Of a stretch of DNA of 29,008 nucleotides, positions 15,369 to 23,248 are shown one piece after another. The notes under the pieces were generated by a model. That model did no database searches. It had not been told where the DNA came from and saw only the letters and a program-made list of their open reading frames with translations. Within the stretch, counting starts at the first letter, position 1. Every line of letters starts with the position of its first letter. The position numbers and the translations under genes are program-made. The stretch comes from CAZBGQ01 sp964491515 (GTDB lineage Bacteria; Patescibacteriota; Gracilibacteria; UBA1369; UBA12473). The stretch covers positions 1 through 29,008 of the forward strand of contig CAZBGQ010000023.1 in the NCBI GenBank assembly GCA_964491515.1. The letters run 5' to 3'.

Positions 15369-16550
15369 ATGAATTCAAAACGAAAACCAATTCGAGTGTT
15401 CCACCCGAAAAAATTCTGGATGGCTCTAGCCGTCTTAGCTCTAACCATTGGCGTTGGGGTTGGAGAAGCTCAATTCCGATCTTCTGAGGTTGAAGTTCTT
15501 GTGGCGCACAAAATGACACGAAACATGCAAACTTTCTCATTGAAAGGATTGTTTGGAGGAAAGCAAGGATTTGCGCGCACCAATCATAAAGTGTCATATC
15601 TTGATGCTCAATCTGCTAATCCACTTTCCAAACATGCAGAACCGCTAAAAGCTGGAATCAAATCGGTGTGCTTTATTGAAAATGATGTTGAAGAAAAAAT
15701 CTACACAGCAGACATTGTGGAAGTAAGATTGTCAGATCACATTCTCCCAGGAGAAGAATTCAGAGTGGAGGCTTACATTAAGAATACTGGCAATGTCACT
15801 TGGTTTGGTCTGGACAGTAAATGTGCAGATAAAACGGTCGTCAACATGGGAACTGATCACACACGCGATCGTGACAGTCTCTTTTTTGAAGAAGGAGAGG
15901 AGGCTGGATGGGTCGGATCTAACCGAGTTAAAATGGTGGAAGATGCGATAAAACCAAACGAAGTAGGCACTTTTGCCTTTACGGGAACTGCCCCCTTGGT
16001 GCACACAATTTTCAGAGAACATTTCAATTTAGTCGCCGAAGGAACGGCATGGTTTGATGAATTCAATATTCCTGTTGATATTCGTATTGGAGATGTAACG
16101 GAAAAAGATGACAAGGAAGTTCGATTCCTGAAAGATGTTTCCATGAGCACCCAAGACCTCGAAGGAGAACACCGCATCAAAATAGACCTTTCCGAGCAAT
16201 TAATGACTCTCTTCATCGGAGAAACTGAAGCCTATCATATGACAGTAAGCACCGGTGCGTGGGACACGCCGACTCCAGTGGGAACATTCCACACACTCAA
16301 CAAACAAGAATTACGAGTTGGAGGCGCTGCCCCTCATTACCGCATGCCGTATTGGCAAGGATTCACTCGACAAGGACATGGGCTCCACGCACTTCCTTAC
16401 CTAGGAGATCCGGGTGGTTGGTTTTGGGAAGAAGCTATGGATCATATTGGAGTCCCCGTCAGCCATGGATGCATCAGAATGTTGCCGGAAGATGCCGCCT
16501 TTGTTTATGAATTTGGAGACGTGGGCATCGAGATTGAGATTGGACGATAA
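15369..16550 (+). CDS. L,D-transpeptidase (YkuD) with N-terminal anchor and Ig-like domain
   Basis: Peptidoglycan cross-linking enzyme acting outside the membrane. The 393-residue product has an N-terminal signal anchor (residues about 16-34). A beta-sandwich region at about 112-242 contains ILPGEEFRVEAYIKNTGNVTWFG, a pattern of NBR1-type/NEW3-type Ig-like domains. The catalytic YkuD domain spans about 267-393 (HRIKIDLSEQLMTLFIG, STGAWDTPTPVGTFHT) and carries the active-site motif VSHGCIRM (His366, Cys368, Arg370) with upstream GHGLHALP (His340). All catalytic residues are present. The anchor and Ig-like spacer probably hold the enzyme at a distance from the membrane. It follows nrdR by 14 bp. 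Confidence 0.92.
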   Translation: MNSKRKPIRVFHPKKFWMALAVLALTIGVGVGEAQFRSSEVEVLVAHKMTRNMQTFSLKGLFGGKQGFARTNHKVSYLDAQSANPLSKHAEPLKAGIKSVCFIENDVEEKIYTADIVEVRLSDHILPGEEFRVEAYIKNTGNVTWFGLDSKCADKTVVNMGTDHTRDRDSLFFEEGEEAGWVGSNRVKMVEDAIKPNEVGTFAFTGTAPLVHTIFREHFNLVAEGTAWFDEFNIPVDIRIGDVTEKDDKEVRFLKDVSMSTQDLEGEHRIKIDLSEQLMTLFIGETEAYHMTVSTGAWDTPTPVGTFHTLNKQELRVGGAAPHYRMPYWQGFTRQGHGLHALPYLGDPGGWFWEEAMDHIGVPVSHGCIRMLPEDAAFVYEFGDVGIEIEIGR

Positions 16551-16576
16551 TGCATATAGCCGGCCTTTCTTCCGCA

Positions 16577-16585
16577 TGCTATAGT
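16577..16585 (+). promoter_or_regulatory. Extended -10 promoter (TGC-TATAGT) of uvrD
   Basis: TGCTATAGT ends 8 nt before the uvrD ATG at 16594, predicting an essentially leaderless transcript. No -35 box is seen. The context ATGCTATAGTAG is close to that before nrdR. Confidence 0.45.
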
Positions 16586-16593
16586 AGGCGTCC

Positions 16594-18948
16594 ATGAATT
16601 CTTCGGACCCTAAAAATCATCCTCTACTTGCCGGACTCAATGGAGCACAACAAGAAGCCGCGCTTGTTACGAACGGGCCTTTGCTTTTATTGGCAGGAGC
16701 GGGAAGTGGAAAAACACGAACATTAACTCACCGCATCGCGTATCTGATTGGGGAGAAAAAAGTGTCGCCACACAATATTTTGGCAGTAACATTTACGAAC
16801 AAAGCGGCCATGGAAATGAAAAAGCGCACGCTTGAACTCATGATGGGAAAACAACGTGCAAGTGCGCTGCTTGAAAATATGAGAGGCTCAACATTTCACA
16901 GAACCGACATACCGGTGATTGGAACCTTTCACTCTGTATGTGTTCAAATTTTGCGAAAATATATCCATCTTATGGGGTATGAAAATCGCTTTGCAATTTA
17001 TGACGACACTGATTCAAAAGTTCTAGTAAAAATGATCATGAAAGAGTACGGGATCAGCTCTGAAAAAATGAATCCTAAAGCGGTTCTTTCGCACATCGGC
17101 GGAGCTAAAAATGCACTTCTCACTCCAGCTCAATACGAACGTCAGGCGCACAGTTATTTTTCTGAACAAGTGGCTAAAATTTATTCAATCTATCAGAAAC
17201 GTCTTGCCCAAAACCAAGCACTTGATTTCGAAGATATTTTGATGAAAGTGGTTGAACTTTTCGAAAAAGAACCACATGTTCTAACTGAACTACAGGAACG
17301 CTTTCAGTATATTTCTGTAGATGAGTACCAAGATACTAATCATGCGCAGTACATCATTATCAAGCGGTTGGCTGAAAAAAATCGTAACTTATGTGTCGTG
17401 GGAGATGACTGGCAGTCCATCTACTCCTGGCGCGGGGCAACCATGAGAAATATTCTCGATTTCGAAAAAGATTATCCGGAAGCGGCCATTATCAAACTTG
17501 AACAAAACTATCGATCTACATCTGTGATTTTGGATGCGAGCCATGCAGTGATTGAAAAAAATAAATCACGCACCGAAAAAAAATTATGGACCGATCAAGA
17601 GGGCGGCGAGAAAATCCGAGTATGGATCACACGAGACGAACGAGCTGAAGGCGAGAAAATCACCCGCGAAATTCAATCATTATTGCTATCCCATGAAACA
17701 CCTGACTATCGAGATTTTGCCGTTTTGTATAGAACCAATGCCCAGTCCCGCGTGATTGAAGAATCTATGATGAGAGCAGGCATTCCGTATCGAGTGATTG
17801 GTGGTGTGAAATTTTACGCACGTAAAGAAATCAAAGATCTCCTCGCCTATTTGAGGCTGATTGTAAACCCAGCCGACTCCGTAAGTCTCATGCGTATCAT
17901 CAATACTCCTCCTCGAAAGATCGGCGCCAAGACACTGGAACAGTTGCAAGATTTGAGTCGCTCACGAGGACATCAATCCATTCTTTCTGTGATCTCCGAT
18001 ATTGAATCTATGGGGTCAGAAAGTGGGCTAAATGATGGCAAAAAAATAACGCTTGCGAAGTTTGCTTCACTGATCACCAAGATGCAAAAGATAAATACTG
18101 AATTTCCTGCGTCCGGTGTTATCAAACATTTGATTGCAGAAAGCAGCTATAAAGAATTTTTACTGGATGGATCCCCTGAAGGAGAAGCACGTTTCGAAAA
18201 TGTTCAGGAATTAGTTTCAGTTGCAAGCAAATACGACAAGTTGGAACCGGGCATCTCTCTGGCCACATTTTTAGAAGAAGTGGCACTTATTTCAGACCTG
18301 GATAAAATCGAAGAACAAGACAATGCGGTGGTTATGATGACATTGCATTCCGCTAAAGGGTTGGAATTCCCGAATGTATTTATTTGTGGATTAGAGGAGG
18401 GAATTTTCCCCCACTCACGCAGCTTACTTGAGCCTAACGAACTAGAAGAAGAGCGTCGATTGATGTACGTGGGTCTGACACGCGCCAAAGAACGAGTCTA
18501 TTTATTGTGTGCGGAACGTCGCCTATTGTATGGGGAAATGAAACAAAACTCACCCTCTCAATTCTTGGATGATATTCCCGAAGATTTAGTGGAGTCCAAC
18601 CGAGTGGATCTCTCTCACTTATCGGATGGCATGGATAATGAAGGAGGCATCTTAGGTAAATTTTTATCAAAGACCGAGTACGGATGGTCCCGTGGGATGA
18701 AGCGTGTCCCCGTCGAAAGCAACGAAGGATTTTATGCGGACCAAGATTATTCAGACTTCGATGGAGTGGATGAATTGCCAGCAGATTTAATCGAATACGC
18801 AGCCGGCGACCGCGTGCGACACCGTACGTTTGGAGAAGGAGTGGTGGCGGTTGTTCAAGGAGGTGTGCTGACCATTGCATTCAAAGACCCTAACGTGGGA
18901 GTTAAAAAATTAGCTGTAAGTGTAGCCCCGTTGGAGAAAATAGAATAG
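16594..18948 (+). CDS. ATP-dependent DNA helicase of the UvrD/PcrA family
   Basis: A 3'-to-5' superfamily 1A helicase for nucleotide-excision and mismatch repair or fork clearing. The 784-residue product has every core motif: NGAQQEAALV (Q motif), LAGAGSGKTRTLTHR (Walker A), VTFTNKAAMEMKKR (Ia), VDEYQDTNHAQY (II), VVGDDWQSIYSWRGA (III, with Trp where Asp or Ala is common), LEQNYRST (IV), VMMTLHSAKGLEFPNVF (V) and RRLMYVGLTRAKERVYLL (VI). The C-terminus (AGDRVRHRTFGEGVVAVV...IAFKD) is the Tudor-like domain of PcrA/UvrD that binds RNA polymerase, which supports PcrA/UvrD over Rep. The start at 16594 lies 8 nt behind a -10 box. A terminator-like hairpin follows at 19056-19079. Confidence 0.96.
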   Translation: MNSSDPKNHPLLAGLNGAQQEAALVTNGPLLLLAGAGSGKTRTLTHRIAYLIGEKKVSPHNILAVTFTNKAAMEMKKRTLELMMGKQRASALLENMRGSTFHRTDIPVIGTFHSVCVQILRKYIHLMGYENRFAIYDDTDSKVLVKMIMKEYGISSEKMNPKAVLSHIGGAKNALLTPAQYERQAHSYFSEQVAKIYSIYQKRLAQNQALDFEDILMKVVELFEKEPHVLTELQERFQYISVDEYQDTNHAQYIIIKRLAEKNRNLCVVGDDWQSIYSWRGATMRNILDFEKDYPEAAIIKLEQNYRSTSVILDASHAVIEKNKSRTEKKLWTDQEGGEKIRVWITRDERAEGEKITREIQSLLLSHETPDYRDFAVLYRTNAQSRVIEESMMRAGIPYRVIGGVKFYARKEIKDLLAYLRLIVNPADSVSLMRIINTPPRKIGAKTLEQLQDLSRSRGHQSILSVISDIESMGSESGLNDGKKITLAKFASLITKMQKINTEFPASGVIKHLIAESSYKEFLLDGSPEGEARFENVQELVSVASKYDKLEPGISLATFLEEVALISDLDKIEEQDNAVVMMTLHSAKGLEFPNVFICGLEEGIFPHSRSLLEPNELEEERRLMYVGLTRAKERVYLLCAERRLLYGEMKQNSPSQFLDDIPEDLVESNRVDLSHLSDGMDNEGGILGKFLSKTEYGWSRGMKRVPVESNEGFYADQDYSDFDGVDELPADLIEYAAGDRVRHRTFGEGVVAVVQGGVLTIAFKDPNVGVKKLAVSVAPLEKIE

Positions 18949-19055
18949 GGTCCTAAGGAAAAGAACCACACCAGAACGATGTGGTCCACATTAGATGGAA
19001 CGCTCAAGCCGTTTTAAGGGCGAGCGTTTGACGCGAGCATTGCACCCGCGTTTGT
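18947..19055. other. Structured GC-rich intergenic sequence after uvrD
   Basis: Between uvrD and the convergent GC-rich gene are two further hairpins. One is ACCACA/TGTGGT (18965-18970 with 18980-18985). The other is a two-part stem, AACGCTC/GAGCGTT (18999-19005 with 19022-19028), enclosing GCC/GGC (19008-19010 with 19019-19021). The left edge, AGGGTCCTAA at 18947-18956, matches AGGGTCCTTA at 21187-21196 in 9 of 10 bases. I see no coding gene here that I would defend. Confidence 0.5.
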
Positions 19056-19079
19056 GCCGCTTTTTAGGCGGCGATTTTT
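19056..19079 (+). terminator. Terminator-like hairpin for uvrD
   Basis: GCCGC (19056-19060) and GCGGC (19068-19072) enclose TTTTTAG, followed by GATTTTT. It fits a short intrinsic terminator reading from uvrD. On the minus strand no T-run follows, so it serves mainly the plus strand. Confidence 0.55.
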
Positions 19080-19086
19080 GGGCCCA

Positions 19087-21015
19087 CTACCAACTCATGG
19101 AGAGCGGACCTCCATAGGCTCCCTGATCATTTCGCGTTCCGTCTGCATCGTTGTACGACGTGGCAGGATTGCCAGTGTTGCGTGCCGGTGAACTGGACTG
19201 CAACGTGAAATCATTCGTCCAGGTATTCCCAAACAACGGATTCACCGTACTGTCTCCCAACCCCATGGCCAGCCCAATTCCATCAAATACCACTCCGTTT
19301 CCGTAGTACGTGCTGTACGAACTAGTGAAGGGGAACGCCGGGACATTCTTCATGACTCCGGCCACCGTATGAGAAGAAACGATCGAGTTGATGAGCGTGG
19401 CTCCTGCATCGAACAGGTGCAACCCGACGGTGCCATTGCCATGAAAAACGGTGTTCGTGAAGAAGAGATCTGAACCTCCTCCTGCGCGCACGCCTTCCAG
19501 CCCATTGCCCTCGATCAGAACATTTTCAAACGTCAGCCCCACGCTGCCACCCCAGGCGCTCACACCATAGCTGATAGCATTTTCGATGTGCACGTTCTGC
19601 AGGAGTGCCGCTGAAAGGGAGAAACCCATTCCATACTCAGCAACGTTCCCATCGACCTCAAGGTTCCTCAACGTGGGGGAGGCGTCTTCGACCCAGAACA
19701 CGTTTGTTCCTGCTCCATGCACTGTGAAACCTTGCACGAGCGTATCACGAGATTGGCCGCCTGCGATGGTGATCGCAGCACTGTAGGAATCGGTTACTAC
19801 CCCATAAATATGGGTACTACTCGCACCACTCACGGAAACAAGTTCCACATCGATCACAGGAAATACTAGGTCTTCAGTGTAACTTCCAGCTTCGACGCAA
19901 ATCGTTTCGTTTGTCCCTACAAGATCGAGTGCACCCTGAATTGTCGACACCCCGGTGGGCACCGTCCAATCGCAAGGATCAGTGGGGGTTGGAGGTTCAG
20001 TCGAGTCGTCATCGTCTGCGGCATCGTCATCGTCTACTGGCGGCTCTGGGGTCAAATCGTCATCATCGTCGTCGCCCCAGTCGAGGCCCTCGTCGATTTC
20101 CCCGTCACAATCGTTGTCGTACGCATCGAGCATCTCGGGAGCTCCGGGATAAATTGACGCATTTCCGTCATGACAATCTTCGCCCAAGCAGCCTTCTCCT
20201 ACTCCGTAACCATCTCCATCGTTGTCCACACATGGAAGTGAGGTTGTGTCGTCATCGTCCACTGCATCATCGTCGTCTGTCGTGTCGTCGTCATCCGCGG
20301 GCGGATCGTCCACCGGGTTGTCCGGCTGTCCATCTCCGTTGCAGTCAATCCAGCCGTTGTGGTTGTACCAGCAGTCTTCGGTGAAATCGGCATGTCCAGA
20401 CATGGGTTCCGGCAAGACACCTTCTCCATCCTGGTAGTAAACCAAGTGCAGATGCGTTCCCGGGTGTTCTGGACAAGCGGTGCCTGTCACATTTCCAGTG
20501 TTTCCTGCCAACCCGATCTCATCGCTGGAGGTCACGTAGTCACCTACTTCTACGAGGACTTCATCGAAATGAGCGTACCTCGACTTGAGTCCGTCGCCGT
20601 GATCGATCAAGACGTAGTTTCCGTAACCGAAGCTACTGAAACCGGCCAACTCGATCGTGCCACTTCGGATCGGATGAATTGGCTTTCGCCACGGATCGCA
20701 TCCTGCCAGAGAGAAATCCAGTGCGAACCGATCATCCACCCAGTCATAGCCATAGTCGATGTGACTGCCAGTGCTGTAACCACGGGTCATCTGCCAAGGT
20801 TCATCACCAGGGAAGGGAAGCGTCAATGCGACCGCCCCTCCCTCGCCGTCGACGATATCATCGTCATCGGCCTCGCTACCAGGGATGTCAGGGATTTCGT
20901 CGTAACCGTAATCTTCCTCGTCCGGGGTGAAGGTGCGTGTACTCTGGCAGCCAAAGCTGGCCAGCACGAAAAGCACAGTCAATCCGACCATGCTCAGTGC
21001 GTATGAACGAATCAT
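19087..21015 (-). CDS. Putative lipoprotein: M23-type peptidase domain, Asp-rich linkers, MopE-type metal-binding motif and beta-helix; probably foreign
   Basis: A 642-residue exported protein. Residues 1-23 form a signal with a lipobox-like SFGC (Cys23; Phe at -2 is unusual). Residues about 62-205 are an M23/LytM fold: DRFALDFSLAG, DHGDGLKSRYAHFDE (His149), VGDYVTSSDEIGLAGNTGN and HLHLVYY (His188, His190). The first zinc ligand of HxxxD is Arg96 instead of His, so activity is doubtful. Then come DDDD-rich linkers (about 239-258 and 314-339) around a VDNDGDGYG...NDCDGEIDEG calcium-type motif (263-310), followed by a right-handed beta-helix (about 350-620) ending DQGAYGG. Such architecture is typical of Myxococcota and related secreted proteins. 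Hand-counted GC is 58-62% in two sampled lines against 42% in a line of the neighbouring S41 gene. The AAAGGA Shine-Dalgarno before the start is absent from the other genes here. Confidence 0.85.
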   Translation of the reverse strand: MIRSYALSMVGLTVLFVLASFGCQSTRTFTPDEEDYGYDEIPDIPGSEADDDDIVDGEGGAVALTLPFPGDEPWQMTRGYSTGSHIDYGYDWVDDRFALDFSLAGCDPWRKPIHPIRSGTIELAGFSSFGYGNYVLIDHGDGLKSRYAHFDEVLVEVGDYVTSSDEIGLAGNTGNVTGTACPEHPGTHLHLVYYQDGEGVLPEPMSGHADFTEDCWYNHNGWIDCNGDGQPDNPVDDPPADDDDTTDDDDAVDDDDTTSLPCVDNDGDGYGVGEGCLGEDCHDGNASIYPGAPEMLDAYDNDCDGEIDEGLDWGDDDDDDLTPEPPVDDDDAADDDDSTEPPTPTDPCDWTVPTGVSTIQGALDLVGTNETICVEAGSYTEDLVFPVIDVELVSVSGASSTHIYGVVTDSYSAAITIAGGQSRDTLVQGFTVHGAGTNVFWVEDASPTLRNLEVDGNVAEYGMGFSLSAALLQNVHIENAISYGVSAWGGSVGLTFENVLIEGNGLEGVRAGGGSDLFFTNTVFHGNGTVGLHLFDAGATLINSIVSSHTVAGVMKNVPAFPFTSSYSTYYGNGVVFDGIGLAMGLGDSTVNPLFGNTWTNDFTLQSSSPARNTGNPATSYNDADGTRNDQGAYGGPLSMSW

Positions 21016-21029
21016 TATCGTTCCTTTCT

Positions 21030-21194
21030 AGGACCTTCTGAAAAATGCCGTTGGGATGAAAAAATTAGTCATTTTTGGATGCTATGAGGCAGGCCAACGA
21101 AAACGTATCAGGTTGGATACGTTGAGGAGGTCTAACGAAACAGCGAACAAAAAGGGCAATTTTAACATTGTGAGGGTGTTTTTCAGAGGGTCCT
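21030..21194. mobile_element. 165-bp inverted-repeat element (MITE-like or structured RNA)
   Basis: The ends are imperfect inverted repeats: AGGACCTTCTGAAAAATGCC at the left (21030-21049), and at the right (21174-21194) a sequence whose complement starts AGGACCCTCTGAAAAAC. Inside are a perfect 8-bp stem, AACGTATC (21102-21109) with GATACGTT (21116-21123), and CGTTGG (21049-21054) with CCAACG (21094-21099), which encloses an AAAAA...TTTTT stem. There is no transposase and no long open frame. Flanks are CT at the left and TA at the right, so a target duplication is not clear. It lies between the foreign-looking gene and a native-looking lipoprotein. Confidence 0.55.
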
Positions 21195-21198
21195 TATG

Positions 21199-21750
21199 TT
21201 AATCCTCCAACCATTTGAAGGATTGTTGAATGGTTAAGGCGTCCTGCCAAATTACGTCGTCATCATCATGAAACCACGCATTAAATGAAAGCAGTGTTCC
21301 GTCGTTTAGTTCGTAATAGTAAGTTCGATAACTAGCGATGTCACTCCATCCGACTTCTGTCATGGTCGGGTGACCGTTCACATCGTAGGTATAAAAGTGC
21401 CGCTGAAAATTAGGTCCAATGTCTTCTGGTTCCTGGGCTTGGATATCTTCTGGAGCCCGTGCTTCAGTTCGAAGAGACATCTTAATGGAATTTACGTCGT
21501 CACTAAGATCGTCCCAAAATTGTATTTCCGTCGTGGCGTCCGTTTGAAGCCAGTCCGGCGGATACTCAATAGTGAAGCGGCCCGCAGGGTCGTAATAGGT
21601 CTCCCAATCTGATCCTGGATCTGCGTATTGAAGTGCCAACAACTCATCGGAAGAATCTGTCGTGGGAAAAGGTGGCGTTGCTTCTGGAGCTTGAGAGGCA
21701 CATCCACCGAGCGCCATTATTAGAGAGAGGAGAAAGGTTATTTTCTTCAT
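21199..21750 (-). CDS. Small lipoprotein of unknown function (possibly PsbP-like)
   Basis: A 183-residue product with a clear lipoprotein signal, MKKITFLLSLIMALGGC (Cys17 after LGG), and a short Pro/Thr-rich spacer. The core begins with GRFTIEYPPDWLQ, the N-terminal strand pattern of PsbP/Mog1-like domains, continues with IKMSLRTEAR and YRTYYYELNDGTLLSFNAW, and ends QQSFKWLED. It resembles the anchored protein at 1900-2454 in size and in this strand motif (MSLDYPQPW there). No function can be assigned. Its ATG has no Shine-Dalgarno sequence. The 267 bp to the next gene (21751-22017) hold no recognisable gene, only small hairpins such as CTATCC/GGGTAG and GGTAA/TTACC. Confidence 0.8.
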   Translation of the reverse strand: MKKITFLLSLIMALGGCASQAPEATPPFPTTDSSDELLALQYADPGSDWETYYDPAGRFTIEYPPDWLQTDATTEIQFWDDLSDDVNSIKMSLRTEARAPEDIQAQEPEDIGPNFQRHFYTYDVNGHPTMTEVGWSDIASYRTYYYELNDGTLLSFNAWFHDDDDVIWQDALTIQQSFKWLED

Positions 21751-22017
21751 GTTAATAGTTTAATACTAAAGAGCCCAAATTTCAAAGAACTGCGCTCATG
21801 CTAGCAAGCGAACATGACGAAATCCTTTCAAAGATATGAACAAACCATGAACAAAATCTGACGCCCAATTCAAGCCCAGTCATACTCCAAAAATATTGTG
21901 GTAGGGACCGATCAGGCCTTCGATTACACCTAACCTATCCCCTTGGGTAGACCTGGAGCGATCAATGCGGTAACCTTTACCCGACATATTTTCTCTACTT
22001 ATTAATTTGCCTTTACC

Positions 22018-23235
22018 ATGGCTCGATTTCGTACCGGTAACCGTTCCCGAATTTCGCTTCTTTTTATTTTATTGATTGGAGGATTTATTGGATGGCAAAG
22101 CGCTCTCTATTCTGTCCGGACTCAACTCAAGGTTGCAAACGAACCTGTCGAACAAGTTTCTTCTGACCCGCTTGATTTAGAATTATTCTGGGATGTACTT
22201 AAACTCCTAGAAGGAAGCTACTTCGATGAGCTTTCCCTCGACAGAGAAGATGAACTATATGGTGCCATAAAAGGCTTGGTGAATTCTATTGAGGACCCTT
22301 ACACAGTGTTCATGACCCCAGAAGAGACCAATGAATTTCAAGCCAGCTTAGAAGGGACACTTCAAGGCATTGGGGCGGAATTGACCATAAAAAAGGACCT
22401 ACTCACCGTCATTGCACCGTTCAAAGGAAGCCCGGCAGAACTAGCAGGAGTCAAATCCGGAGATGTGATTTACATGATTGATGATGATTTTGTATCAGAC
22501 ATGACTCTGTTCGAGTCCATCATGGAAATTCGAGGAGAAGAAGGCACCACTGTTAAACTCACCATTCTTCGCGATGAGGAAGAGGAACCCCTTGAGATTT
22601 CTATCGAACGCGCTCAAATTGATATTCCTAGTGTGGAGCTTGAATACATGGGAACCGATGAACGTATTGCCTACATCAATATTTATCAATTCAGCGACGA
22701 CACTGAATCTGAATTCGATGAAGCGGTTCAAGATATTCTGTTGAATGATGTCGCGGGCGTGGTACTCGACATACGCTATAACGGAGGAGGCTATTTGGAT
22801 GTTGCCGTGGATATTTTGTCTGACTTTGTTGAAGGGAAAAAAACCGCTGTGATCACCAAGCATCGAGACAGTGCAAAAAATGAAATCTACTACACCAATG
22901 AGGCGGGGTTACTTAAAGATCTGCCCCTTGTTGTTCTCGTAAATGAAGGCTCAGCCTCTGCTTCAGAAATCTTAGCCGGCGCGATTCAAGATTTGGAACG
23001 TGGAATTGTCATGGGAGAGAAAACCTTTGGGAAAGGCAGCGTTCAAGTCATTGAACGATTAGATGATGGATCAAGCCTGCGAATGACCATTGCTAAATGG
23101 TACACACCCAATGATCGATCGATCGATGACATTGGAATTCTTCCAAATACAATTATTGAAATGGATCCAACCGATGTTGAAAATGACATTGATACTCAGC
23201 TAGAAGAAGCTGTGCAATACTTGGAATCTCGTTAA
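22018..23235 (+). CDS. C-terminal processing protease, S41 family (CtpA/CtpB type)
   Basis: A membrane-anchored extracytoplasmic serine protease with a Ser-Lys dyad. The 405 residues begin with a basic stretch and one membrane segment (about 13-30). Next comes the helical N-terminal region (FWDVLKLLEGSYFDELSLDREDELYGAIKGLVNSIEDPYTVFMTPEE). The PDZ domain is at about 110-197 (GIGAELTIKKDLLTVIAPFKGSPAELAGVKSGDVIYMID). The catalytic part has DIRYNGGGYLDVAVDILSDF, NEGSASASEILAGAIQD (Ser314) and GEKTFGKGSVQ (Lys339, Gln343), 25 residues apart as in Tsp. All catalytic residues are intact. It is monocistronic, convergent with the PrsW-like gene 13 bp away. Likely substrates are envelope proteins or regulators of cell-wall enzymes. 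Confidence 0.95.
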   Translation: MARFRTGNRSRISLLFILLIGGFIGWQSALYSVRTQLKVANEPVEQVSSDPLDLELFWDVLKLLEGSYFDELSLDREDELYGAIKGLVNSIEDPYTVFMTPEETNEFQASLEGTLQGIGAELTIKKDLLTVIAPFKGSPAELAGVKSGDVIYMIDDDFVSDMTLFESIMEIRGEEGTTVKLTILRDEEEEPLEISIERAQIDIPSVELEYMGTDERIAYINIYQFSDDTESEFDEAVQDILLNDVAGVVLDIRYNGGGYLDVAVDILSDFVEGKKTAVITKHRDSAKNEIYYTNEAGLLKDLPLVVLVNEGSASASEILAGAIQDLERGIVMGEKTFGKGSVQVIERLDDGSSLRMTIAKWYTPNDRSIDDIGILPNTIIEMDPTDVENDIDTQLEEAVQYLESR

Positions 23236-23248
23236 TGTCCTAAGAACC

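Noticed and set aside
18995..19117. Short plus-strand frame starting MERSSRFKGERLTRAL
   Set aside because: 40 residues, no start signal, covers two hairpins and the terminator and runs antisense into the 3' end of the GC-rich gene; no support as a gene.
19911..20437. Ser- and Arg-rich open frames on the plus strand opposite the Asp-rich gene
   Set aside because: Antisense readings of GAC/GAT-rich linkers; the minus frame has recognisable domains throughout.
21751..22017. Possible riboswitch or small RNA before the S41 protease gene
   Set aside because: Several small stems are present (CTATCC/GGGTAG, GGTAA/TTACC), but they match no riboswitch class I know and there is no further support.
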